From assembly GCA_026390275.1 (NCBI GenBank), contig JAPLGF010000122.1:1-6503 (forward strand): a stretch of DNA of 6,503 nt. Direction: 5' to 3'. Position numbers and translations under genes: made by a program. This document shows positions 1 through 5,979 of the stretch, piece after piece; the first letter of the stretch is position 1, and each line of letters opens with the position of its first letter. The stretch is from Candidatus Atribacteria bacterium. GTDB lineage: Bacteria; Atribacterota; Atribacteria; Atribacterales; Atribacteraceae. The notes under the pieces are model-generated. The model was not told the origin of the DNA. It worked only from the letters and a program-made list of their open reading frames with translations, and made no database searches.

Positions 1-147
1 ATCATCAAACTCGTCATCACCTTCGATTTCAGAATCAATGTCATCTTCATCTTCATCTTCATCTTCCATCATACCAGACTCTTCTGACTCAATTTCGTCC
101 AGTAAATCATCTACTTGACCGTGCATACCGTTGTCCTCGTCCATCAT
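1..147 (-). other. Acidic low-complexity segment inside the argG reading frame
   Basis: Residues 276-324 of the argG frame contain 27 Asp/Glu in 49, no Lys or Arg and a single His. The core is an alternating run EDEDEDEDD (303-311), encoded by GAAGAT hexamer repeats. The segment begins directly after SREIYES, where ordinary synthases continue with a segment like AP-A-ILHTAH leading into the C-terminal helices. G+C here is about 41% over 150 bases, against about 50% or more in the flanking argG sequence. It may be an insertion after which the C-terminal domain resumes, or a replaced C-terminus. The window edge prevents deciding. Confidence 0.85.
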
Positions 148-972
148 TGACTCATAGATTTCACGTGATTTGATACCAACCAGGCGATTCTCCACGTGAT
201 CCACCCGTCCAAACCCATTTCGTCCACCGATGCGATTCAATTCCTCCACTAAATTAACCAGGGAGTAAAACTGTCCGTCTAAGAGCCTGGGAATACCATT
301 TTCAAAACCAATCTCAATGGAAACAGGGGTATCGGGAGCACTTTCCGGACTTTGGGTGAGGGAATAGATTTCCTCGGGTGGTTCCATCCACGGATCTTCC
401 AGTACCCCACATTCAATACTTCGTCCCCAGATATTTACATCGACACTGAACGGACTCTCCACGGTCACCGGGACAGGAATGAAATTGGCATTGGCCCATT
501 CGATTTCTTCTTCCCGGGTCCATCCCCAGATACGAGCCGGGGCTATCACCTGCAGGTCAGGATTCAGGGCGGCGATGGAGACTTCGATCCGCACCTGGTC
601 ATTCCCTTTCCCGGTACAACCATGGGCAATCATCGTTGCTCCTTTTTCCTGCGCCATCTGTACCAGATACCTGGCAATCAGCGGCCGGGAAAGCGCCGTA
701 GCTAACGGATATCTCTTTTCATACACCGCATTCGCCCAGAGAGCGGGAATGACGTAATCACGCAAAAATTCTTCCCGCACGTCAAAGACAAAGGCTTCTT
801 TGGCCCCGATGCTCAGTGCCTTTTTCTGCACCCCTTCCAGATCCTTACCCTGTCCCAGATCCAGAGTCACGGCATAAATATCAGCATCATATTTTTCCTG
901 TAACCAGCGAATAGCCACCGAAGTATCCAACCCCCCTGAATAGGCGAGAACAATTTTTTTTCGGTTATTCAT
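1..972 (-). CDS. argG: Argininosuccinate synthase, 3' part outside window, with a highly acidic segment
   Basis: ArgG condenses citrulline and aspartate, using ATP, to argininosuccinate in the cytoplasm. The frame from ATG at 972 is open to position 1 (324 residues). It shows the N-type ATP-pyrophosphatase loop AYSGGLDTSVA (residues 10-20), the GCTGKGNDQVRIE substrate-binding stretch (118-130), the NIWGRSIECG-LEDP region (180-194) and GRVDHVENRLVGIKSREIYE (255-274). By homology with known synthases, Glu261 and Tyr273 should contact citrulline. The family is usually about 400 residues, so about 125 would be expected after residue 275. Instead the frame runs into an acidic low-complexity segment (listed separately). 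The start is supported by a strong Shine-Dalgarno site, GGAGGAGG, just upstream. It is the last arg gene visible, 494 nt after argD. It could be co-transcribed with argD or have its own promoter. Family assignment is very secure; what the C-terminus looks like is unknown. Confidence 0.96.
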   Translation of the reverse strand, partial: MNNRKKIVLAYSGGLDTSVAIRWLQEKYDADIYAVTLDLGQGKDLEGVQKKALSIGAKEAFVFDVREEFLRDYVIPALWANAVYEKRYPLATALSRPLIARYLVQMAQEKGATMIAHGCTGKGNDQVRIEVSIAALNPDLQVIAPARIWGWTREEEIEWANANFIPVPVTVESPFSVDVNIWGRSIECGVLEDPWMEPPEEIYSLTQSPESAPDTPVSIEIGFENGIPRLLDGQFYSLVNLVEELNRIGGRNGFGRVDHVENRLVGIKSREIYESMMDEDNGMHGQVDDLLDEIESEESGMMEDEDEDEDDIDSEIEGDDEFDD

Positions 973-977
973 TTTTT

Positions 978-987
978 ACCTCCTCCA
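978..987 (-). promoter_or_regulatory. Ribosome binding site of argG
   Basis: The coding strand reads TGGAGGAGGT followed by an A-rich spacer to the ATG at 972. This near-perfect Shine-Dalgarno sequence fixes the start and suggests strong independent translation of argG after the long gap from argD. Confidence 0.85.
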
Positions 988-1029
988 TCACAAGTCCAAG
1001 GTGACGATGAACAAGATCTCAAGAACAAA

Positions 1030-1063
1030 CCCCCTCTCCCCACCCTCTCCCGCAAGGGCGAGG
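1030..1063 (-). repeat. GC-rich hairpin with adjacent G-run (G-quadruplex-type) motif in the argD-argG gap
   Basis: Positions 1044-1051 and 1056-1063 form an 8-bp stem with one mismatch closed by a 4-nt loop (1052-1055). On the mRNA strand the 3' arm continues into four G-runs: 1049-1051, 1043-1045, 1038-1041 and 1030-1034, with loops of 3, 1 and 3 nt. That fits the simple G3+N1-7 quadruplex pattern. The element resembles a CCCTCTCCCGCAAGGG-type intergenic palindrome I recall from many bacterial genomes. No T-run follows, so it is not a standard terminator. It ends about 57 nt upstream of the argG start. Confidence 0.6.
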
Positions 1064-1065
1064 TG

Positions 1066-1086
1066 AAAATGTTGAGGTGTGGAGTT
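1066..1086 (+). repeat. Inverted copy of the 8-bp repeat module
   Basis: The plus strand reads AAAAT-GTTGAGGT-GTGGAGTT. These are two 8-bp units of the same kind as the GTTGAGTT/GTGGAATT units found on the minus strand at 1220-1462, preceded by the same AAAAT spacer. It is therefore an oppositely oriented short copy lying between the main array and argG. Confidence 0.55.
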
Positions 1087-1202
1087 GGAAGTACTTTTAA
1101 GAATTTTTGAATTATATAGGGCAGGGAGTAAGTTGGTATAGTTTCAGTGATCAGAAATATTCCCCCACCCATTTTTCAATCTCCATTTATTATACTTATC
1201 AC
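1087..1202. other. AT-rich non-coding stretch with weak promoter-like boxes
   Basis: I see no supportable gene here. On the minus strand there are two perfect TATAAT hexamers, at 1111-1116 and 1189-1194, in the right orientation to drive argG. Neither has a convincing TTGACA-like box at 16-18 bp. A promoter for argG is possible but unproven. Confidence 0.3.
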
Positions 1203-1479
1203 GACTCACGGTCTTTACCAATTCCACAATTCCACAGTTCCACAATTCCACATTTTTACCCGACTCCCGACTCCCGGTCTTAACCAACTCAACAACTCAA
1301 CAACTCCCCAACTCAACATTCTTTCCCGGGGTGTCTTTCCCAATTCCACAATTCCACAATTCCACATTTTTACCCGACTCCCGATTCCCGGTATTTACCA
1401 ATTCCCCATCTTTTACGATTCACGACTCACGACTCACGATTCACGGTCCTTACCAATTCCACATTTTTACCCGATTCCC
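1203..1479 (-). repeat. Modular array of degenerate 7- and 8-bp tandem repeats
   Basis: Written on the plus strand, the array alternates blocks of 8-mers and 7-mers joined by fixed spacers. GACTCAC at 1203 is followed by GGTCTTTACC; AATTCCAC-type 8-mers x4 (1220-1251); ATTTTTACCC; GACTCCC x2 (1262-1275); GGTCTTAACC; AACTCAAC-type 8-mers x4 (1286-1317). A linker leads to AATTCCAC x3 (1342-1365); ATTTTTACCC; GACTCCC and GATTCCC; GGTATTTACC; AATTCCCC; ATCTTTTAC; four GAYTCAC units (1417-1444); GGTCCTTACC; AATTCCAC; ATTTTTACCC; and GATTCCC (1473-1479). The coding strand is G/T-rich in every unit. The 3' end of argD lies inside the last module. The pattern resembles the short tandemly repeated repetitive sequences with heptamer units known in cyanobacteria, but I cannot assign it to a named family. 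The open frame across it (1147-1848, plus strand) is a by-product of the repeats. Confidence 0.9.
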
Positions 1480-2678
1480 GGCATTTTCAGAGCGGGTAGG
1501 ACCTTCCGGAAACCATTCATAATGAGTGCCAGTTCCGATTCCTTGATAATGAGGGGGGGGAGAAGCCGAATGGTATCGTCATTAGCCGCATTCACCAGGA
1601 TCCCCTGGTGGAGCATCAATTCCACACATTTCTTGGCCTTACCGGGGATATCTATTCCCCACATCAATCCCAATCCCCGAAAATCAGTCACCACACCGGG
1701 AAATTCCTGCCGAAGAAGATGGAGTTCCTTTTTTAAATACTCCCCCCTCTCCCTCACCATGGCGAGCAGCTCGGGCTGGCTTACCGCGTCGACCATCACC
1801 CCGGCCGCTTTTGCACAAACCGGATTCCCGCCAAAGGTACTTCCCTGATCCCCTTTTTTGGTGATGGAAACGATTTTTTCACCGACTATGATCGCTCCAA
1901 TGGGAAAACCTCCCCCCAGCCCTTTCGCCAAGGTGATCACATCCGGCTTCACCCCATAGGTTTCGAAGGCGAAGAAACGTCCGGTCCGGCCCATGCCACA
2001 TTGCACTTCATCGAAGATGAGGATGAGATCTTTTTCATCACAAAGTGCTCGCACTGCTTCCAGGAATTCCTTCTCGGCCGGGTACACTCCCCCTTCTCCC
2101 TGAACCGGTTCAACGATGATCCCACAGACTTCGTCGTCTAAGACCTGGCAAAGACTGGCCAGATCGTTCAGATCGGCATACCTCACTCCGCTGGCCAGCG
2201 GTTCTAAATCGTGATGAAATTTTTCCTGGGCCGTCACGGCCAGGGTCATGAATGTTCGTCCATGAAAAGATCGGGAAAGGGAAATAAATTTATACCGGTT
2301 TCCATACTTCCTCCGTCCATAAAAACGGGCCATCTTCAGAGCGACTTCGTTGGCTTCTGCCCCGCTGTTATTAAAAAAGACCTTGGAAAAACCCGACCGG
2401 TTCACCAGTTTTTTTGCCAGCTCCACCTGGGGAACCGTATAGTACAGGTTGGATGCATGGATGAGTTCCCCAGCCTGTTCACAAACTGCATCGATAACGG
2501 GTTGATAATGGTACCCCAAAAGGTTCACCGCGATCCCGGCTACACCATCCAGGTAGGCGTTCCCTTCCGGGTCATAGACCGTACATCCTTCCCCCCGCAC
2601 AATCGCCAGCGGTAACCGGGCATAGGTCTGTAACATGTATTCCTGCTCGGAGTTGATGATCTCCTCAGTGTTCATCAT
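1467..2678 (-). CDS. argD: Acetylornithine aminotransferase
   Basis: A PLP-dependent class-III aminotransferase that converts N-acetylglutamate semialdehyde to N-acetylornithine with glutamate as amino donor. ArgD proteins of some bacteria also serve the succinyl-DAP step of lysine synthesis. The 403-residue protein has normal family length. It shows the cofactor phosphate-binding SGAEAN (105-110), FHGRT (138-142), the pyridine-N contact region FDEVQCGMGRTG (222-233), the Schiff-base lysine in TLAKGLGGGFPIGA (Lys252) and TFGGNP (281-286). Two adjacent ATG codons (2678 and 2675) follow an AGAGGGA ribosome site; the second has the more usual spacing. The final residues PGIG and the TAA stop are encoded by a GGGAATC-type repeat module, so the C-terminus has been shaped by the repeat array. 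A run of eight C on the coding strand (1553-1560) encodes part of LLPPL and is intact in frame. Confidence 0.97.
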   Translation of the reverse strand: MMNTEEIINSEQEYMLQTYARLPLAIVRGEGCTVYDPEGNAYLDGVAGIAVNLLGYHYQPVIDAVCEQAGELIHASNLYYTVPQVELAKKLVNRSGFSKVFFNNSGAEANEVALKMARFYGRRKYGNRYKFISLSRSFHGRTFMTLAVTAQEKFHHDLEPLASGVRYADLNDLASLCQVLDDEVCGIIVEPVQGEGGVYPAEKEFLEAVRALCDEKDLILIFDEVQCGMGRTGRFFAFETYGVKPDVITLAKGLGGGFPIGAIIVGEKIVSITKKGDQGSTFGGNPVCAKAAGVMVDAVSQPELLAMVRERGEYLKKELHLLRQEFPGVVTDFRGLGLMWGIDIPGKAKKCVELMLHQGILVNAANDDTIRLLPPLIIKESELALIMNGFRKVLPALKMPGIG

Positions 2679-2703
2679 GGTCCCTCTCTATCGTAAAAAA
2701 ATT

Positions 2704-2768
2704 GAACTCAACATTTTAAATCAATTCCCCAATTTCACATCTTTTCACTTCTCACTTTTCACTGTCCC
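2704..2768 (-). repeat. Degenerate 7/8-bp repeat module in the argB-argD gap
   Basis: The 91-nt gap between argB and argD carries, on the plus strand, AACTCAAC (2705-2712), an ATTTTAAATC spacer, AATTCCCC and AATTTCAC (2723-2738), ATCTTTTCAC, and then TTCTCAC and TTTTCAC (2749-2762). Unit types and order match the large array at 1203-1479 but are more diverged. I see no promoter or terminator in this gap. Confidence 0.65.
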
Positions 2769-2769
2769 T

Positions 2770-3567
2770 TCACCCGGTGATTCGCGTTCCAGGAATGGTC
2801 CCCCCTTCCAGGAGTTTTCCTAAGAATGGCAGGGAATTCCCACCAGTGATGAAGACATCACCGACACCACCCCGGATTACGGACTCCACCATCTGAAGCT
2901 TGGGGACCATTCCCCCGGTAACCACCCCATCATTGATCAGGCGAGGAATCTGCCGTACCGAGAGGGTCTCAAAGAGGGAAGACGGATCACCCGGATCGGC
3001 GAGTACCCCCGGAACATCGGTGAAGAGGAGAAGACGGTCGACACCCAGGCTCACCGCCAAATTTGCTGCTGCCCAGTCGGCGTTCACATTCAGGGCATTC
3101 CCATTTCCATCGCTGGATACGGGGGAGATGACCGGGAGAAATCCGGAAAACCAGAGCGCCTGCACGATCCGGGGATCCACTTTCTGAATGTCCCCCACTC
3201 GTCCGAGATCAATTTTTATTCCTTCTTTCATCACCTGGTGCTGGTGAGCAAGGAAAAGTCCCCCATCACGACCGCTGAGACCACAGGCCGGGACACCTCG
3301 TCGCCAGAGCATCCCCACCAGCATCTTATTCAAAAGTCCGCTCAGCACCATCTCGGCGATATCCATGTCCTCATCCGCGGTAACCCGGAGACCTTCGATG
3401 AATTGGGGAATCCGCCCCATCTTCTCCATGGTCTGACTGATTTGCGGACCTCCGCCATGGATGACGGCAATTTGAACCTGCCGGTTCCAAACTTCCAAAA
3501 CTGGTAAAGAAATCACATCATCATGCGGTGAAATATTTTTTCCACTCAATTTGAGTACGATTTTCAT
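2770..3567 (-). CDS. argB: Acetylglutamate kinase
   Basis: An amino-acid kinase family enzyme that phosphorylates N-acetylglutamate with ATP, the second step of ornithine synthesis. The 265 residues start directly at the first beta strand, KIVLKLSGK (Lys6 expected to contact phosphates). They continue with the HGGGP loop (37-41), GLRVT with substrate-binding Arg61, GLSGRDGG (96-103), the substrate loop NVNAD (160-164), LFTDVPGVL (181-189) and VTGGMVPKL with Lys223. The N-terminal helix typical of arginine-inhibited hexameric kinases is absent; in length and start the protein resembles the arginine-insensitive E. coli type. The ATG at 3567 follows a GAGGGGG ribosome site overlapping the argJ stop, 9 nt upstream, which implies translational coupling. 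Confidence 0.97.
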   Translation of the reverse strand: MKIVLKLSGKNISPHDDVISLPVLEVWNRQVQIAVIHGGGPQISQTMEKMGRIPQFIEGLRVTADEDMDIAEMVLSGLLNKMLVGMLWRRGVPACGLSGRDGGLFLAHQHQVMKEGIKIDLGRVGDIQKVDPRIVQALWFSGFLPVISPVSSDGNGNALNVNADWAAANLAVSLGVDRLLLFTDVPGVLADPGDPSSLFETLSVRQIPRLINDGVVTGGMVPKLQMVESVIRGGVGDVFITGGNSLPFLGKLLEGGTIPGTRITG

Positions 3568-3576
3568 GGGTCCCCC

Positions 3577-4797
3577 TCAACTATAATGACTGTTAATTTT
3601 TATATAGTCAAAAGACAAATCGCAGGTCCAGACATTAAAGGCTCCGTCTTTAAGACCGAGATCGATCACGATTTCCAGCTCTTTATTCTGAATCACCTTC
3701 CGAAGATCATTGCGGGTCATGGTCAAGGTCCCCATCCCATTTTCCACAAAGGGATAACCGTTGATGGTGATCATTATTTTCTCCGGAATCACATTCACTC
3801 CACTCCGCCCCACCGCCGCCATGATTCGTCCCCAATTCGGATCCTCACCAAAGAGAGCGGTTTTTACCAGGGGAGATTCTGCCACGGTAAAAGCGATGGT
3901 TCGGGCATCCTGCTCGCTCGGTGCCCGTCGAACAATGATATTGATGAACTTGGTAGCCCCTTCCCCGTCCCGGGCGATGTCTTTGGCCAGCTTCTGACAA
4001 ACCTGGATGAGGGCTTTCCGAAAGCGGGGAAAATCCGGATGGAACTCATCGAAGAGGGGGGTGCCACTCTTTCCATTCGCTAAAAGGAGGACCATGTCGT
4101 TGGTGCTGGTATCTCCATCGACGGTCACCCGGTTGAAGCTCAGATCCACGGCCTCACGTAAAACACTCTGCAAGGCTTCCCGCTTCACGGTCGCATCGGT
4201 CAACAGGAAACCCAGCATGGTGGCCATATGGGGTCGAATCATCCCTGATCCTTTGGCGATCCCGGCAATATGAACGGTTTTGCCACCCACGCTCAGGGCC
4301 ACTGCTGCTTCCTTCATGAAGGTATCGGTGGTCATGATGGCCCGGGCGGTTTCTTTTCCAGAACTGTCTTTCGGATAGAGAGCCCGGACCATCTGAATTC
4401 CTTTTTCAATTTTATCCAGGGGAAGGAAATCGCCAATCACCCCGGTTGACGCCACCGCCACCAGCTCGGTACTGGAAAGATCAAATTCCCGGGTGGCAAC
4501 TTCCACCATTTTTTGCGCATCTTCCCTTCCTCTTTGCCCGGTACAGGCATTCGCTACCCCACTATTCACCACTACCATTTGAAACTGCCCCCTTTTTTCC
4601 AGGTGTTCCCGGGTGAGAGTCACCGGGGCAGCAAGAACCCGGTTGGTGGTGAAAACTGCGGCGGCGGTAGCTGGGTCCGGAGAATAGATGACGGCGAGAT
4701 CATTATTCACTTTTTTTATTCCGCAGTGGACTCCCTGCACATAAAAACCCGGCACGGCGTCCAGGCCGGTGTCCAACGTTTGAATATCTTCGTTCAT
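3577..4797 (-). CDS. argJ: Glutamate N-acetyltransferase / ornithine acetyltransferase (self-cleaving)
   Basis: ArgJ moves the acetyl group from N-acetylornithine to glutamate, closing the acetyl cycle. Some members also use acetyl-CoA for the first step; the sequence does not show which applies here. The 406-residue length is typical. Visible landmarks are NSGVANACTG (78-87), the oxyanion-hole Thr-Gly in ASTGVIG (Thr118-Gly119), TTDTF (156-160), KGSGMIRPHMATML (182-195), VDGDTSTNDM (226-235) and the C-terminal DYIKINSHYS. In this family the precursor cleaves itself before the Thr of MATML, here Ala192/Thr193, giving alpha and beta chains with Thr193 as nucleophile. The ribosome site AGGGAGGAA begins in the argC stop codon, and the gap to argC is 12 nt. 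Confidence 0.98.
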   Translation of the reverse strand: MNEDIQTLDTGLDAVPGFYVQGVHCGIKKVNNDLAVIYSPDPATAAAVFTTNRVLAAPVTLTREHLEKRGQFQMVVVNSGVANACTGQRGREDAQKMVEVATREFDLSSTELVAVASTGVIGDFLPLDKIEKGIQMVRALYPKDSSGKETARAIMTTDTFMKEAAVALSVGGKTVHIAGIAKGSGMIRPHMATMLGFLLTDATVKREALQSVLREAVDLSFNRVTVDGDTSTNDMVLLLANGKSGTPLFDEFHPDFPRFRKALIQVCQKLAKDIARDGEGATKFINIIVRRAPSEQDARTIAFTVAESPLVKTALFGEDPNWGRIMAAVGRSGVNVIPEKIMITINGYPFVENGMGTLTMTRNDLRKVIQNKELEIVIDLGLKDGAFNVWTCDLSFDYIKINSHYS

Positions 4798-4809
4798 CGC
4801 GGTTCCTCC

Positions 4810-5841
4810 CTAGGGATAGAGAACGGAATCCGGCAAACCAATCCGTTCATCAATACCAAACATCACGTTCATATTTTGCACGGCCTGACCGGAAGCACCC
4901 TTGGTGAGGTTATCGATCACCGATACCACCACCAGATGTTTTTCATCAACCTTCTTCATCCCCATATCACAGAAATTCGAACCGAGCACCCATTTGAGTT
5001 CCGGGAGACTCCCGGATGAGTGAATCCTCACCCAGGGTTCGTGGTGATAATACCGGTTCCAAAGAGCGAAAAGATCTGATTCCGTGATCTTCCCCCCGAC
5101 GGTACAATAGATGGTACTCAAAATTCCCCGGCGGAGCGGAAGTAAATGGGGGGTAAACACCAAACCCACTGTCTCTCCCGCCAAAAGGGAAAGCTGTTCC
5201 TGGATCTCAGGCTGGTGACGGTGCTCCCCTACTTTATAGGCCTTGAAATTTTCATCCACTTCACAAAAATGAGTGGCTTCGGTCGCTTTCTTCCCCGCTC
5301 CGGTCACCCCGGATTTACTATCCACGATCACCTCCCGTTCGATCACTCCTTCTTTGAGCAAGGGATAGAGCGGAAGGATGATCGAAGTCGGAAAGCAACC
5401 GGGGTTGGCAACGATCCGGGCAGATTTCACCTGATCACGGTAGATTTCTGGAATTCCATAGACCGCATCAGGCAATAAAGAAGGGGCCCGATGTTCAATA
5501 CCATAGGTCATTTCATAGACATCTCTATTTTTAATCCGAAAATCGGCTCCCAAATCGATCACCCGGGCATGAGGTAAAATCACCGGTACATAATCCATGG
5601 ACACTCCCTGAGGAAAACCCAAAAAAACCACATCCACCTTTGTCGCCATCGTTTCCATTTCCAGCTTTTCAAAAACCAGGTGGCACCGGCCCTGCCAGGC
5701 TGGACAATAACGTTCCATTGCCATTCCGGTACTGCTCTCACTTGTTGCCCAGACCACTCTGACCTGGGGATGATGAGCGAGAATCCTCATCAGTTCCAGC
5801 CCCGTGTAACCGGTCGCTCCGGCAATTCCCACCCTGATCAT
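4810..5841 (-). CDS. argC: N-acetyl-gamma-glutamyl-phosphate reductase
   Basis: An NADPH-dependent enzyme that reduces N-acetylglutamyl phosphate to the semialdehyde, the third step of the ornithine branch. It shows the nucleotide-binding GATGYTG (8-14), LGADFRI (97-103), the catalytic cysteine in ANPGCFPT (Cys149), SGVTGAGKKA (177-186), the conserved GEHRHQPEI (205-213), FTPHLLPLRRGI (229-240) and NLTKGASGQAVQNMN (311-325). These features and its 343 residues fit the single-domain bacterial ArgC type. The ATG at 5841 is preceded by an AAGGAG ribosome site. It is the first gene after the T-box leader, so it should respond directly to tRNA charging. Confidence 0.98.
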   Translation of the reverse strand: MIRVGIAGATGYTGLELMRILAHHPQVRVVWATSESSTGMAMERYCPAWQGRCHLVFEKLEMETMATKVDVVFLGFPQGVSMDYVPVILPHARVIDLGADFRIKNRDVYEMTYGIEHRAPSLLPDAVYGIPEIYRDQVKSARIVANPGCFPTSIILPLYPLLKEGVIEREVIVDSKSGVTGAGKKATEATHFCEVDENFKAYKVGEHRHQPEIQEQLSLLAGETVGLVFTPHLLPLRRGILSTIYCTVGGKITESDLFALWNRYYHHEPWVRIHSSGSLPELKWVLGSNFCDMGMKKVDEKHLVVVSVIDNLTKGASGQAVQNMNVMFGIDERIGLPDSVLYP

Positions 5842-5898
5842 GGTTCATTCTCCTTTATATGAAATAATGTTGATGGGTTGAACTGTCCTTTTGGGAAT

Positions 5899-5926
5899 AA
5901 AAAAACCCCGTCCTGGGACGAGGTTT
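5899..5926 (-). terminator. Intrinsic terminator of the T-box leader
   Basis: On the transcript strand AACCTCGTC pairs with GACGGGGTT around a 4-nt loop (stem 5904-5925), followed by a run of seven T (5899-5905). It lies 58 nt before the argC start and should stop transcription when the cognate tRNA is charged. Confidence 0.92.
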
Positions 5927-5940
5927 AGGGGTAACAAACG

Positions 5941-5979
5941 AACAGGGGTGAACCAGACGGTACACGGTGCCACCCTGCT
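5941..5979 (-). promoter_or_regulatory. T-box sequence and antiterminator hairpin
   Basis: The T-box AGGGTGGCACCGTG occupies 5963-5976. AGCAGGG (5973-5979) pairs with CCCTGTT (5941-5947). A 7-nt bulge TGGCACC (5966-5972) follows, and GTGTACC pairs with GGTTCAC (one T-T mismatch) around a GTCT loop. This is the standard shape of helix A1, tRNA-binding bulge and helix A2. The bulge UGGC would pair with a tRNA end GCCA, implying a G discriminator base. The 3' arm of this hairpin does not overlap the terminator stem. Confidence 0.85.

Noticed and set aside
352..757. Plus-strand open frames opposite argG
   Set aside because: They are antisense to a clear argininosuccinate synthase and have no recognisable protein features.
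1044..1063. Intrinsic terminator after argD
   Set aside because: The hairpin is followed on the transcript strand by G-rich sequence, not a T-run, and lies about 400 nt past the argD stop.
1203..1479. CRISPR array
   Set aside because: Units are 7-8 bp in direct contiguous tandem. There are no 25-40 bp repeats with unique spacers and no cas genes.
1553..1560. Run of eight C on the coding strand of argD as a frameshift or phase-variable site
   Set aside because: The frame through it is intact and encodes the conserved RLLPPLII segment; nothing else suggests variation.
1147..1848. Long open frame on the plus strand (233 codons)
   Set aside because: It is made of translated tandem repeats (NSTIPQFH-like) and then the antisense of argD. 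It has no family resemblance and no good ribosome site.
5860..5880. ArgR operator (ARG box) near the argC start
   Set aside because: An ATTTCAT half-site-like string is present, but no paired palindrome of the ARG-box type could be made out.
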